In this document: in pieces, positions 1 to 11,338 of the stretch | How positions within the stretch are numbered: position 1 is the first letter of the stretch | How the letters are laid out: each line of letters opens with the position of its first letter | Source: Cladochytrium replicatum | Taxonomy: Eukaryota > Chytridiomycota > Chytridiomycetes > Cladochytriales > Cladochytriaceae | Direction: 5' to 3' | NCBI GenBank assembly: GCA_025526935.1 | Contig: JAHLKD010000136.1 | Location: forward strand, 1-64,000 | Length of the DNA stretch: 64,000 nucleotides | The notes under the pieces: model-generated | Databases searched by the model: none | What the model saw: only the letters and a program-made list of their open reading frames with translations | Told to the model about the DNA's origin: nothing | Made by a program: the position numbers and the translations under genes

Positions 1-867
1 AGTCATAGCATTGCAGAGAGTCGGAACTGTCAGAATCGAAGGAGGGGGACACATCCCAAATCAGTGATTTCTTCTACCAGGTATTGTTGTTTGCGGATCA
101 GATCAGCAGCATAAGAATGACAAAGAAATTCAACAGAATCAGAGCCGAGAAATGAGATGTAGCGGATGCCATGGTAAGCGGTATACGGAAGATCTTTGCG
201 AAGCAACACACGAAGGGTCCCTGATTGGGCGACGAGTAAAACCAGAAAATCGGGAGAGTAGTGAAGGATTCGGCACATTCTTTGACAAATTTGAAGCTTC
301 TATGCGAGGTCGGTAGGATCGTCCAAGAGGAAGTGCGAACAAGTAAGCTCATTCATGGAATCATTGGCGGCAGGTGATGAGGCTGGAGATGGGGGCTGAG
401 CAGGTGGCTGAACTGTCAAGAGTGGTGGTGGCAGTGTGGGTGGCACCAGGGGCAGTGCTGGTGGCAGTGTTGGTGGCACCAAGGGCACAGGTGGCAGCGA
501 CATGTAAATTGTGGAGGAGAAGCAGGGAGAGTTGGAAGCAGATCAGGGTTGAGGGTAGCAGGGGAGAGAGCAGAAAGGGACAATAGAAGTGCAGAGCACT
601 TTAGGAAGGTCAGGGAACTTGCAAAGTCAGAAGGCAGAGCAGAGGCAAGTGAGAGAGATAAGGGATGAGCAGAGGAGTAGCCCCTGCTAGTCAGCAGACT
701 GCTCAGAAGAGAAGCAGGTGAGAGGGTCAATGGAGAGCTAAGGGAGAGAGGAGCAGAGATGAAAAGAACGGCAGCAGCGTTACAAGGCTCACAGTTGCGA
801 TCGATAACCGGAGGTGAGGTGCAAATGATCATGGCAGATAAGATGGAGAAGGTTGAGAGACTCGGGC
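1..867 (-). mobile_element. Decayed LINE fragment carrying ORF1
   Basis: The minus-strand frame at 30-278 matches the C-terminal part of the LINE ORF1 proteins elsewhere in the window. It shares the pattern IR(H/Y)ISF(I/L)G followed by EF(I/L)C and a helical stretch with a conserved RK. Upstream on the same strand (300-830) is a Pro/Leu/Ser-rich stretch that could be a degraded ORF1 N-terminus. Frames are broken and no ORF2 is visible, because the window edge cuts the fragment. It is a relative of LINE C rather than a copy of A or B. Confidence 0.55.
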
Positions 868-1081
868 CATTTTTTTTTTTTGAATGTTATAACATGTATT
901 GACAATGCTTAATCAGTACATGTCACCCACGTGTACTTCAACCAAGATTTGGAATCTTCAGTACTTGGGGAGCGGTGCGAGCTGTAGGAAAGAGGAGCAA
1001 AGGCAAGGGCGAATCGAAGGAGGTGTGGCGCGGTACTTGCACGTGACACGATATTGCGAGAGATATATTTCGTAGGAAATT
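868..1081 (-). mobile_element. 3' tail of a related LINE (5'-truncated)
   Basis: On the minus strand this stretch ends in a poly-A run (poly-T at about 868-881). The sequence before it resembles the 3' end of LINEs A and B: the same order of an ACATGTATT-like block, a ATCACCC-like block and a GGGGAGC..GTGCGAGC..GTAGGAAA block. Only the 3' end is present, as expected for a 5'-truncated insertion. It is clearly diverged from A and B, so it is an older event. Confidence 0.55.
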
Positions 1082-1157
1082 CGAATCCAGTCCCCTATAG
1101 GATTCACCGCGGAGTTTAGCTTCGAAAAGTTGCATTCCTACCAACTGAGCCACCACA
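1082..1157 (-). tRNA. Degenerate tRNA-like sequence
   Basis: Read on the minus strand, it starts with an acceptor-like TTTGTGG, then a good A-box/D-arm (TGGCTCAGTTGGTAGGAATG), and further on a B-box-like GGATTCGAATTTCC with a TTCGAAT T-loop. The acceptor and T stems pair only with mismatches or bulges, and I could not fold a convincing anticodon arm. It is therefore a pseudo-tRNA or a tRNA-derived relic rather than a working gene. It begins about 9 bp from the poly-A end of LINE A. Confidence 0.4.
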
Positions 1158-1988
1158 AAGTCATCTTTTTTTTTTGAACTTCATAATATGTATTTATTGT
1201 CCAACCAATACATATCACCCGCTGGTGCAAAATCCAAATACAAGTGTAAAAATACACGTAAATTGGCAGCACATGGGGAGCCGTGCGAGCCGTAGGAAAA
1301 GTAAAATGTTTCAAAACACTAAGGCATATCCAAATCAACAAAAGCAGACAAGATACAATCAGGAGCTGGAGACAAAACTAACTCATAACCAAGACAGTTT
1401 GACCAAATGCGGTTAAGTGCACGAAGAACAAGAACCCACTGGGAAAAGGCAGGGGAAGGATAAAAAGGCCGTGGTGAAAGCATATCAATTGCAATGTCAA
1501 GAGGTAGGCGGGGATCGTCAGGCGGGCCTAAATCAAAACTAGCAGACAAACTAGCACGCAAATGTAGACACACAGAGACATGGGCACGCGACACTTCAGG
1601 GGCATCATGACAGTTCCTACAATAAGGTCGGGGGTTTGGAAACAGGCGGCCAAGCCGAAATAGCAGGAACAAACGAAGACATACTGTTGGGAGATGTTGG
1701 TGTGGGGGTAGCAACAAAGGGTGGCGAAGTTTCAAATTGCGGACAGGGGCAAACGAAACTGCAATTGGTCCATTATGCGCAACAGCTAAAGACTGAAAAT
1801 GCAACATCAACGGATGAAGTGGGAGCACAACAGGCATAGGAACAATGAGATCATTGTGACAAGCGGAAAAATAAGGAGATGAACCATAACCGACTGGAGA
1901 TGACCGATAGAATTGCAACACAGCAGCTGGTAACAGAGGGCTGGAATCACTAGACCAGCGAGCAAACATACGTGCCTGAAGGTACTTC

Positions 1989-2464
1989 TGTTAAAAACTA
2001 GCATATCAGACTGTTTGCTAATGGGTTATCCTTTGGGTTGTCTTTTTTCTCTTTGACCTGAGAGTTTTTTTGTCAATCCCTCTTCATTCTTATTTATGGA
2101 CTTGTATTTCATGTATTTATATCCATGTTTGGCAGGTCCTGTGTGGAGTGATCTTGGCATTTAGTGGGGAATGTGGTGTGGCTTGGTCCTTTGAGTTGAT
2201 GTGACCAATGTCTTTGACCACAGGTATGCCCACACGCACTGTTCACTTGAATATAGGAGTTGATGTGACCAATGTCTTTGACCACAGCATTCCCTGGTTG
2301 CCTGACCAGCTTGGGTGTAGTGTACAGCCTGTCGGAGTATTAGGCATATACACACCTGGGAGAACAGGTACTGGGCCAAGAGACGGAACCTGGAGCTGTT
2401 GTGCTAGCTACAGTACAGCTAAACACGCCCTACCGCTGCCAGGAGAAGCCCTTGGTTTTTAACA
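1989..2464. repeat. 5' (left) LTR
   Basis: This is the left copy of the 476-bp LTR. It holds an internal imperfect duplication in which a block containing TGATGTGACCAATGTC occurs twice, about 62 bp apart (near 2198 and 2260). Such a doubled motif inside an LTR could be a duplicated regulatory site. Confidence 0.92.
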
Positions 2465-3866
2465 GGTGGTGGTTTCATCCAGGAACTATTACCTTCTTGT
2501 CTCAGTCGGTGTGGACCGACACATGGAACTACAGATACGGAGGATTCTCAGGATCGATTCTCACCTCCTACGCGAACGGGTTTTGCTCCTTATGTATCTC
2601 GAGCATCCCTGGTGGTTTCAACCTTCTTTTTGCTCTGGGGACTCTGGCACACTTTTTTGAGAGGAATTCCGACAGACCATCGCTTTCCTCGCTTTCTGAT
2701 GTTGCTATCTTTGCTCCTGAGCCTTTTGACCAACTTCACTACCTTTGGTCTGCTCCAGAGGTCTTCGATTTTTGATTTCGCCAATTCTTGTCTGATCGTC
2801 GCGAACAGTACCTCAGAAGAACCGTCTCATCAAGCCGGATTGATTGGTGCCCAGCTCGCGTCATTTGGCGGAGGATTCATGGAGCTACAGCATTTCGAAG
2901 CTTTCAGCTTTGATCCGTCAGTTCTCGCTGGACCACGGCAAGTGCCTATCAAAACCATCGCCTACGCATTGCGAATCGATTCGTGTATTGCTCGCTTGGT
3001 TTCGTTGGCTGCCTGCAGAGTTATGGTGACATGTCTGTATGCATGCATCATGAACTTTTTTTCCTTCAACAACTCCATTGTTTCTTGAGATGGCACCTCC
3101 ATTGCCTGTGGATGCATCGCGCGCAACGCGGATACATGAAGTTTGCTGGACTTTTCTGGCCTTGGAGATTGGGGTCTACTTCACGTTGACGAGTTTCCAC
3201 CAAATTCGGGCATGTGGCGCAGCACGTGACGCGTTTTGTTTCCCACGGTTGTCTTCACATAGACATCACCTTGGTTTCTGGACACAGCATACCATGAAGA
3301 GGTTTCCTTTCGATCTGTTACAGACCAACATGTGTCAACGGCTTTTGAAGAAACCACCTGCGCCAGTTGAATCTGGATTTTTTGTGTTATATACCCCTAT
3401 CGTAGCTGGTGTTGCTAGTGCACAAGCTTCCACTCTTTTGTCTTTGGGTTTTGTCATGGAGGATCCCTGATTTTTGCATTCATCAGCTTGCACTCTCAGT
3501 TCCTTGACACTTACCATTAGAACGTTGCTAGTTAGTCTCGTTCACCGCTTCTGCACTTGCATTGTTGTTTAGCTTTGCACCTGCGCTTTTGCTTGCGATT
3601 CCACCACACTGGGGTTTCGTATGTTATGGGCCCATTGTGGTCTACCTTGATCTTTGATCTAGAATGCCTGAAATGGTACGAGCAGAGTACTCTATCCCTT
3701 TGGTCCTTTCTAAATTTCGAAGTCAGTCATATTGGATTGGGGGTTGTGTAAGTTTAGTTGTGAACTCCACACACATTCCTTCTGTTTCTCTATCGTATGT
3801 TTTCTTTTTTGTCTTTTTTGACGAGCGATACACGGTGACCCAGTGTATCGTCTTCGAGGCGGCATC

Positions 3867-4342
3867 TGTTAAAAACTAGCATATCAGACTGTTTGCTAAT
3901 GGGTTATCCTTTGGGTTGTCTTTTTTCTCTTTGACCTGAGAGTTTTTTTGTCAATCCCTCTTCATTCTTATTTATGGACTTGTATTTCATGTATTTATAT
4001 CCATGTTTGGCAGGTCCTGTGTGGAGTGATCTTGGCATTTAGTGGGGAATGTGGTGTGGCTTGGTCCTTTGAGTTGATGTGACCAATGTCTTTGACCACA
4101 GGTATGCCCACACGCACTGTTCACTTGAATATAGGAGTTGATGTGACCAATGTCTTTGACCACAGCATTCCCTGGTTGCCTGACCAGCTTGGGTGTAGTG
4201 TACAGCCTGTCGGAGTATTAGGCATATACACACCTGGGAGAACAGGTACTGGGCCAAGAGACGGAACCTGGAGCTGTTGTGCTAGCTACAGTACAGCTAA
4301 AGACGCCCTACCGCTGCCAGGAGAAGCCCTTGGTTTTTAACA
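3867..4342. repeat. 3' (right) LTR
   Basis: This is the right copy of the 476-bp LTR, including the same internal doubled block as the left one. It is followed directly by the ACTTC target duplication and then by the continuing LINE A ORF2. Confidence 0.92.
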
Positions 4343-7054
4343 ACTTCAGCCTGAACTCAAAAGTAGGAATTTGCGCTAACAGCAACAAACCAACACGCGA
4401 AGTGGTATGGGCTATCGAAAACAGACGACACAGTGCATGATAACAAAAACGCTCGAGTACCTGAAGCTGAGCAGTGGAAGGCCGAATAAGTGCTAAACCA
4501 AACTCAAGTGAAGGTCTAATAAAAGACAAAAACAACAACCTGGCAACACGAGGAGCAGACCCACCAAAGTACGAGACATAAGGTGCAAAAAGATACAATG
4601 AGGCACGAGCTTTCTCTAAGCGATGATCAATAGTTGCAGCAAGATCAAACCCTTCAATAGTAAAATAGTGACCAAGGTATCTAAATGAAACCTCTACAGG
4701 GAGGGCAGAGCCATGAAGCTTCAAGGGGGTGGGTAACCGTTGAGAAGATAACACAGCACACTTTGAAGGTGAAAACACAAAATGAGAAGCTAAAGCAAAA
4801 TCTTCACAAATTTTCAATGCACGTTGGGCCTGCTCAGGGGTGGCAGAAAACAAAGCTATGTCATCAGCAAAAAACAACGAATTGAAAACAGGAGTGTTAT
4901 AAGAAAACCTAGCAAGATGAGAAGATTCACGACGAAGGAGCTGTGCTAAAGGATTGATGAAAACTGAGTACAAGAACGGAGACAAAACAGAACCTTGAAA
5001 AAGACCTCGTGGAAGCGAAAACAAATCAGAAGAACGATTCTCTATAACAACCTGAGAAGAACAACGATCAAACATACTCATCAAAACAGAGATCAAACGG
5101 TTTGGAATTCTGGGAAATTGACGAAGACGTTCCCACAAAAGAGGCCTATGCACAGTATCATACGCTGCTTTAATATCTAAGAAAGTAACACAATAAGGCA
5201 GAGCAGTGCGGGAAGCCCGTCGAAGGGTAGCATCTAATGCAAAAACACACTCAACACCTGAACGATTGGCCTGGAAACCAGCTTGGGCGGGATCAAGTTT
5301 ACCAACATGAGCTACAAGCATAGGAAGCAGGGTACGCTCAAAGATTTTTCTATCAACATTGGTTAAAGTAATGGGGCGGTACTGACTAATATCACCAATG
5401 GAGCCCTTATTCTTCCAAACAGGTAACAACAAGCCAGCATTCCAGGCAGAGGGCGACAAACCTGAACGGAAAATAGCGTTTGAAAGTTGAACAAAAAGGA
5501 TAGCAACATCAGAAGCTAACGGCTTAAATAACTCAGCTGGAATATGGTTTGGGCCAGGAGCAGAGTTGTTTGGGGAAGAACGAATAGCACAAACAAAGTC
5601 ACTAACACTAACTGACACAGAATCATTCAGCGCATGTAGACGAACGTGTTCTGCACTGGCAGAGGATTGTGCAAACTGAGTCTGATAAACGGAGGCAAAG
5701 TGATTGCGATAATGAGATAAAGAGGCAGGATCAGACAATAAACCACTTGCAGCTGAGCGCCGTTGATGACACCTACGCGCGGTGGAAAGAACTTTGCTAA
5801 CCTCGGTTAAAGAACTAGGAGAAGAACTAAACATATTGTCGCCAGAAGCCTCTCGAGCTCGCTGAGAAAGAGACCAAGTACGAAAAGCTTTGACACGCTC
5901 ACGCGATAGCCGGTCACGCTCCAAGCGGCAATACTCAACTAAACCAGGATCAGGATCATCACAGGAAGAAACAGATAAATAGTGCTTATGAGCAAGTAAG
6001 TAGCTCCGTCGCAAGGCCACTAAATGCGGCGGCAACAATGGCAGGGCAGGGCGACGGCGAACTAAACTGGGGGGTCCAATGACACAAGCAGCACATGAAG
6101 TAACAAAGGACAAAATAATATCCAATGCAGAGTCAATACATCCCTGTGCAACATCCACAGACATTTGGGCAAAGGCGGGAGCTTCTAAAATTGGACTGAG
6201 TGCAGCATTGACATCAGCAAGGGTGGGATCAAAAAACAAATGTCCCACATCCTCCATTGCTTGAAAGACAGCAGGTTCACGCAACAGATGAGCAGCCCAG
6301 CGCTTGTGGGGGGGTGCAGCAGAGGGAGCGCTGGCATTGGGAGGAGCAAAAGAAAAAACAGCTGTAACCGGAAAATGGTCAGAAGCCCAAGGCATAAACT
6401 CGCCGTCGGCTAGACGACTATGAACTATGTAAGAAATAGGATCACATTGAAGCAGAGGATTGACAAACAACAAATCGATAATGGAGTCACCATTGCGAGA
6501 AGAAAATGTGGGGTTATGACAGGAAGGGTGCTTAACTAGAGAGAAACTAGCGGCAGAAATAAATTGCTCAAACAACCTACCCCTACGATTTGAAGAATGA
6601 TCACCAGTAGCTAAAAAACGGGCATTGAAATCGCCCAACAAAAGAACAGGGCACGGAGACGACGGGACATGTTGAGGAAGTGAAGCAATAAACTCTTCAA
6701 GGAAGGGGTCCTGAGCAATACCACACGGAGGCAAATAATACCCTCCAACCAAAAGCCCACGAAATGTAAACCATAGAGAGGTGCCACCATAACTAGAAAC
6801 GAGACAGAAATCAGAAGCTCTACAAAGACTGCGATTGATCAAGACTCCCACACCAGCCCGTCGTGTACCCGATGACCCAGGAGAAAAACGAGTGTCAAAA
6901 ATCAAATCTGGAGAAGGCAGCGGGTCTAAAGGAAAAAGGTGTGTTTCAGTCAGGAGCAGAAAAACAATGTGATTTGCGCGCATAAAACGAAACAGTGAAT
7001 CAAGAACTCCAAAGCTCAAATTGCGACAATTGAAGGTACCAACTCGAACACTAA

Positions 7055-8451
7055 TCATTGACGAAGATGGGTTGAGCGAGGCTGACGCGCAATCCCGCGG
7101 GCACTGTCCAGCACAGTTTCCTGAGCATCCATGGGGAGCTGACCACGGACATACAGGAAAATAGCAGGATCAGTAACTGAACTGAGGATATGTGCATATC
7201 TCTTGTGGACAACTTCCCTGACCGCAGCCTCCCGCTGCTCCAAAGGCAGAGTAGAGGCTCGGCGAAGAAAGTCAGGGTTTGATTCGTCAGTGGAAGCTTC
7301 CTGGGTGGAGAAGTGCGCCCGGATAGCAATTGCGGTTGAGCGAATACAGATAAAGGAAGCAATGTTGCGACCAACGAAACTGATGTGGCGGATACCACGC
7401 ACCACCTCATCGCCCAAGAGAGCCCTCAGCATGGTCCGCACAAAGCCGAGCCGCTGTCTCATGATGTCCTTGATGTACACAGTGGTCAAATCATCCACAC
7501 GGGCCTGAAGATCAGCAGGTGGGGAGACCAGCAGCGGAGAGGTCGGAGGATAGAATACGACAGGCCGAGGGCCACAAAGGCTGACATTCGAAGTGGGGTC
7601 ACGACCAGCAAGGGCAGTCCTGACAGCTTCTGTACGAGATTCAGCACTCAGTGTGGGGAGACTCTCAAGCACACGGGCACGGGCATTGGCAGCAGCAGCG
7701 GCATAAGTGCGTGGACCACGAGGTCCACGTGGGGCAGGTCGACTAGACGGGGGGCGAGGGCCAGGAGCACCAGAGTTCCCAAGATCGTCCTGAATTGGAG
7801 GATTACCATGCAGTTGTCTAGGGGGAAGGCACACAGGCGCAGCCACATCATCATGGCGGGAGACTGGGGCAACTGGAGGTGAAGGCGAAGGCAGCGGCCT
7901 CCCAAAGCGACCCACCAGATCCTCGGCCATATCACGACAAACACTAAAAAATTTAGCAGGAGTGTCCCTCGGCAAATGTGCAAGCATAGGATCCAGCATC
8001 GCCAACGGATCAAAGGTTGCACAAACAGATCGCATCTGAGTGAGAACGACACGGAGATCGGCCAGAGATGCAACACTCGAGGGAGCAGCCACAGCAGCAA
8101 GAACCCGGACACCCGGCAGATGTGATCGGGAACGAGAACGGGAGCGACCACGGGGCAATTCATGTTCAGCAGGTCTTTTGGCGCGTCGGTCACGTGATCT
8201 GAAGTCACGTGATTCGGCATTTTCATCCTCCCCCATATTCACATCATCGGCCCAGTGAATTGGAGAGGCAGGAGCGGAGAATGGAAGCTGTGGAGCGGAA
8301 TTTTCAACAGAGGAGGCACGGGGGTGCGAACGGGCCTCAAAATCACGGTGCCACCAGAAAGTCCATCAGGGGGCACAGCGGGGGGTGCGGCGGGCGGCGC
8401 GGCATGCGGCGCATCAGGCGGCTGCGCATGCGGAGCGCTGGGAGGCGGCAT
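7055..8451 (-). pseudogene. LINE A ORF1, frameshifted
   Basis: This is the same protein as LINE B ORF1 (465 aa), but the run of A near 8338-8342 has four A instead of five. That breaks the frame about 37 codons after the ATG at 8451. The downstream frame is open from about 8242 to the stop at 7055 (395 codons, with an internal ATG at codons 1-3). The protein has a Pro/Ala-rich N-terminus, an Arg/Ser-rich basic stretch, and a C-terminal region with the IRHISFVG motif shared by all LINEs here. A product initiated at the internal ATG would lack the N-terminus. Confidence 0.88.
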
Positions 8452-8597
<146 letters not shown>

Positions 8598-8605
8598 ATT
8601 TTCGT

Positions 8606-8677
8606 GGCTCGATGGTCTAGTGGTACGATTCTCGTTTTGGGTACGAGAGGTCCCGGGTTCAATCCCCGGTCGAGCCC
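8606..8677 (+). tRNA. tRNA-Pro(UGG): tRNA-Pro (anticodon UGG)
   Basis: A 72-nt cloverleaf. The acceptor stem GGCTCGA pairs with TCGAGCC. The D-arm is GTCTAGTGGTACGAT, the anticodon stem CTCGT/ACGAG has loop TTTGGGT giving anticodon TGG, and the T-arm CCGGG TTCAATC CCCGG pairs perfectly. The discriminator is C, usual for eukaryotic tRNA-Pro. There is no intron. LINE A lies 10 bp upstream in the opposite orientation. Confidence 0.95.
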
Positions 8678-8879
8678 ACGAAAAGATACGATTCATAAAA
8701 ATTTATTGCACATCAATAGATGAAGATATGTGTTCAGATCCTACGGCTGCTTTTGTGGAGTTTGGGAAACTTTTTTGGGAGTCAAGCGAAAAAAGAAATT
8801 GGCAATGCAGAAATAGCAACCAAAATTGAGAGATCCAAAAAAGCAAGCGACAAAGGAACTTACATATAAAAATTAGATT

Positions 8880-10360
8880 GCAGATCAAACAAAAGCTTCA
8901 CAAACAACAAAGCAAAATCACAAGTAGAGATTGGCGGGCTTTCAGGTCGTCAATGCTTTCATCAGATGCAGATGTTGATAGCATTTCAGACTATAGAGGT
9001 GGTCGAGGCAGAGTAGCCTCCGATTTGGATTGCTTCAGCCTCATCTCTTTAAGCGTAGAAGTTGGAATCAGGTCATGCACTGCTGCATATGAGTTGTGGG
9101 AGCACCAAGTACACTGAGAAGGCTATGCATCCACTAATGCACATGTGATGTATAGTGATGTACTTAGCGAGTTGTTGTGCTGTATCCAGTTTCCCAGCAA
9201 AATGTGCACCTTAAGAAGAGTAAGTCCACTTCGAGCACTACTACTTGAAGTTGATGTTCTGCTTGAGCGGTCGTCAGATTCAACAAATATGGGCCGCAAG
9301 AACTCATTTCGGGAGAGGACTTCGTAGTTAACGCTGACAAACTTGATTGATGTTGGAAGAGACAGCAATTTAAGGTCATAAATAACCTCATTGATCTTAT
9401 GCATCTGGAAGCAGATGCCCTGGATCTCTTTCGACAAAAGGATAGCCGTACGACGGTGCTGCTGCAGGCTAAGCAATGCAAGGGAACTGGTTGGAGAACT
9501 GGTTCATTGTACCTTCGGAATTCTAGCAATCCCGTTGATAGCTGACGAGATGCTTATTGGGCCGCCCATTGATGTTGGCGCCGCAGGTGTGGCAGCTTCT
9601 GAATGACCAGCCTGTAGTTTCAGAGCAGCAAGCTCTCCCTCCAGGGCGGTCACACGTGATTTCCATTGTGAAATCTCCTGGGAAGCTGCCTGCTTCTCCC
9701 TTTCCATTGCAGCAGTGATCTCTCTGAATCTTGCTAGCTCTTCATGCTCGCCGTGCTGAATCAATGCACCCGCCATGCCCAATTCATCAATGAGAGCCTT
9801 CTCTCGCACTTCTGCTATGATGCGGGTTGTTCATTGCTGTCTCTTCAAGATCTTTTGTTATGTTCAACAGTCATTCTGACTGTTTGAGGACCTGTTTTGT
9901 CCTTTCACGGTTCTCATCTGCTCGTTTGATGGTCGCTTGGAACTCGTCAACCTTTGCAGTGACAGGCATTCCTCTGTAAATGCCGTAATTGTGTCCCTGC
10001 CGCCTGTAAAAGTCCAGAAATATTGTTTCCTTCTGAAAGGAAGAGCTTTCAAGCACTCCATACGATAGGCGTTTGCTGCTGTTATGAACTCCGTTCGTCC
10101 ACTGGATTCATCATGAATTTCATTCAGGGCTTGAAGAACTAGCTTGCCGTCAGAGTTGTGTCGGTCAATCAACCCTTGAAGAACAAATCTTGGGCTGCTT
10201 TCATCTTGATTTGTTTGGGAGTTGATTGGTGAAGTGCTCCGAGTCGTAGCTGTGGCTGCTTGCTTTGAATTTTCGTTACCAAAGTCGTATGTCTGAAGCA
10301 GGACAGAGTCCGTCGATGAGTAAATAGTCAGCATCCCCTTCAGTACCATGTCGCGCTGGT
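8880..10360 (-). pseudogene. Broken coiled-coil host gene
   Basis: Several minus-strand frames look like exons of one gene. One (9513 to about 9810) encodes a strong coiled coil rich in E, K, A and L, then an Ala/Thr/Ser linker. It joins by a clean 51-nt GT-AG intron (9462-9512) to a frame ending at 9123 whose start (QHRRTAILLSKEIQ) is also helical. Further exon-like pieces lie upstream (9870-10320), but I could not connect them without breaking the frame. Possible C-terminal residues lie at 8920-9060, interrupted by a stop. The N-terminus would fall where LINE C begins, so the gene was probably cut by LINE insertion. I do not recognise the family. Confidence 0.4.
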
Positions 10361-11338
10361 TTGTTTGAAGGAACAGTCGACTTGACATCTGTGGATTTGA
10401 CATCTGTGGATTTGACATCTGTCGATTTGACATCAAGGCCCACTTCTGCTCCTTCCACTTCAGAACCCGATCCCGGAGATGTTTCAGGTGCAGTCACCGG
10501 TTCTGCACTTGATTCTCTTTCAGATGATGGTTTGGATTGTTTCAAAGCTCGCTTCTTTGTAGTTCAAGGCATGGTGTTGGCTATCAGCTGCCCTCCTGCT
10601 GCTGTCTCTGCCGTGCCTTCCTATGCTCAAGTTGCGAGTGCTAGCCGACCGCCGCCTGCCCCTGCTACACGCAATCCTGGGCCTTTCAGCACTGCAAAAT
10701 TTGCCTCTCGTGCATCAAATGCTACTGTTCGTATTGAAGCTGCCGATGCTGATGCTCAACCCGCCCTTTATCGCTCAGTGGTTGCTGGAGTGGACCCCCT
10801 ATCTCGCAGATCACTAGGGCCACCCAGATTGGTGATTGATTACCTGGCTGAGTCACCAATTTTGATCAATCCTCCTCAGCCTGTTTGTGATCGTGCTGCT
10901 GGTTTTGCTACTGTGAGGTTTAAGGAAATTAGTCATCAGCCACTTAATCAGCTCCGCACTCTGATTAATCGAATTTCTGGAAACCCTCAATTTTCGCGTG
11001 ACATTCGCCATATTAGTTTTATTGGGCATAACACTGCTGAGTTTATTTGTACTTCTGTCTGGGCTGACAAGCTCCGCAAGGACATTTTTCCAGGTGATAA
11101 GGTGGTGCCCGTTGATCTTTTTGACCCTGGGCAGCTTCGTTCTGGGTCTGTTCAATCACTTGAGCAATGTCAAGTTGCTGTAGCAAAGGCTGTTCACAAA
11201 AGATTTGCTCACCTCTTGCGAATTACTCATGATCCTGCAGTTTTTCATTATCTTCGTTCTAATCTTCCTGCTGCAGACTTTGAAGCTACTGTTTCTTTAG
11301 CCCGTTCTTCGCGTTCTGAACCTACATCTCGCAATTAA
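10361..11338 (+). CDS. LINE C ORF1 protein (open frame, no ATG at its N-terminus)
   Basis: A 325-codon open frame ends with TAA at 11336-11338. The first in-frame ATG is at 10571, giving 255 aa; the residues before it include four VDLTS repeats and Ser/Asp/Pro-rich sequence. The C-terminal half aligns with LINE B ORF1: a VARLVIDYL-like block, then DIRHISFIGHN..EFIC and a final KRFAHLLR..HDPAVF block. That fits a conserved nucleic-acid-binding or multimerisation domain, though I can name no specific fold. There is no visible CCHC knuckle. The stop overlaps the ORF2 ATG as TAATG. Confidence 0.7.
   Translation: MFEGTVDLTSVDLTSVDLTSVDLTSRPTSAPSTSEPDPGDVSGAVTGSALDSLSDDGLDCFKARFFVVQGMVLAISCPPAAVSAVPSYAQVASASRPPPAPATRNPGPFSTAKFASRASNATVRIEAADADAQPALYRSVVAGVDPLSRRSLGPPRLVIDYLAESPILINPPQPVCDRAAGFATVRFKEISHQPLNQLRTLINRISGNPQFSRDIRHISFIGHNTAEFICTSVWADKLRKDIFPGDKVVPVDLFDPGQLRSGSVQSLEQCQVAVAKAVHKRFAHLLRITHDPAVFHYLRSNLPAADFEATVSLARSSRSEPTSRN
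10376..10435 (+). repeat. 15-bp tandem repeat (VDLTS x4)
   Basis: Four near-identical 15-bp units encode VDLTS on the plus strand at the N-terminal edge of LINE C ORF1. The units differ at one or two positions. The length is a multiple of three, so the frame is kept. Confidence 0.8.

Larger units (their letters stand above)
1989..4342. mobile_element. Non-autonomous LTR retrotransposon inside LINE A
   Basis: Two 476-bp direct repeats (1989-2464 and 3867-4342) begin TGTTAAAAAC and end GTTTTTAACA, the inverted TG..CA ends of an LTR. The target duplication is ACTTC at 1984-1988 and 4343-4347; the empty site is seen in LINE B near 16083-16092. I saw one difference between the LTRs (2424 C, 4302 G), so the insertion is young. 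The 1402-bp interior has no recognisable gag, protease, reverse transcriptase or integrase and no frame longer than about 160 codons. It would need proteins from another element to move. Strand is not assigned because I found no clear primer-binding site or polypurine tract. Confidence 0.92.
1319..7058 (-). pseudogene. LINE A ORF2 (endonuclease-reverse transcriptase), split by LTR element
   Basis: The N-terminal part (7058 down to 4343) contains an APE-type endonuclease: FNCRN near the start, a TETH active-site region, LLLGDFNA and SDHFPV. The reverse transcriptase follows, with YRPITL, FLDIKAAYD, GLFQGSVLSP and FADD. The C-terminal part (1988 down to 1319) carries a Cys/His knuckle of the form C-x2-C-x9-H-x3-C. 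The two parts would be contiguous but for the LTR element, which enters just after the palm and thumb region. The start ATG overlaps the ORF1 stop as ATGA at 7055-7058. LINE B has the uninterrupted 1126-aa version. Confidence 0.92.

Noticed and set aside
2401-3470. Frames inside the LTR element as gag or env
   Set aside because: They are short, in different frames, hydrophobic by chance and lack any retroviral-type motif.
7385-7882. Plus-strand frames opposite LINE ORF1 (also 19128-19625)
   Set aside because: They are antisense shadows of ORF1, duplicated only because the LINEs are duplicated.
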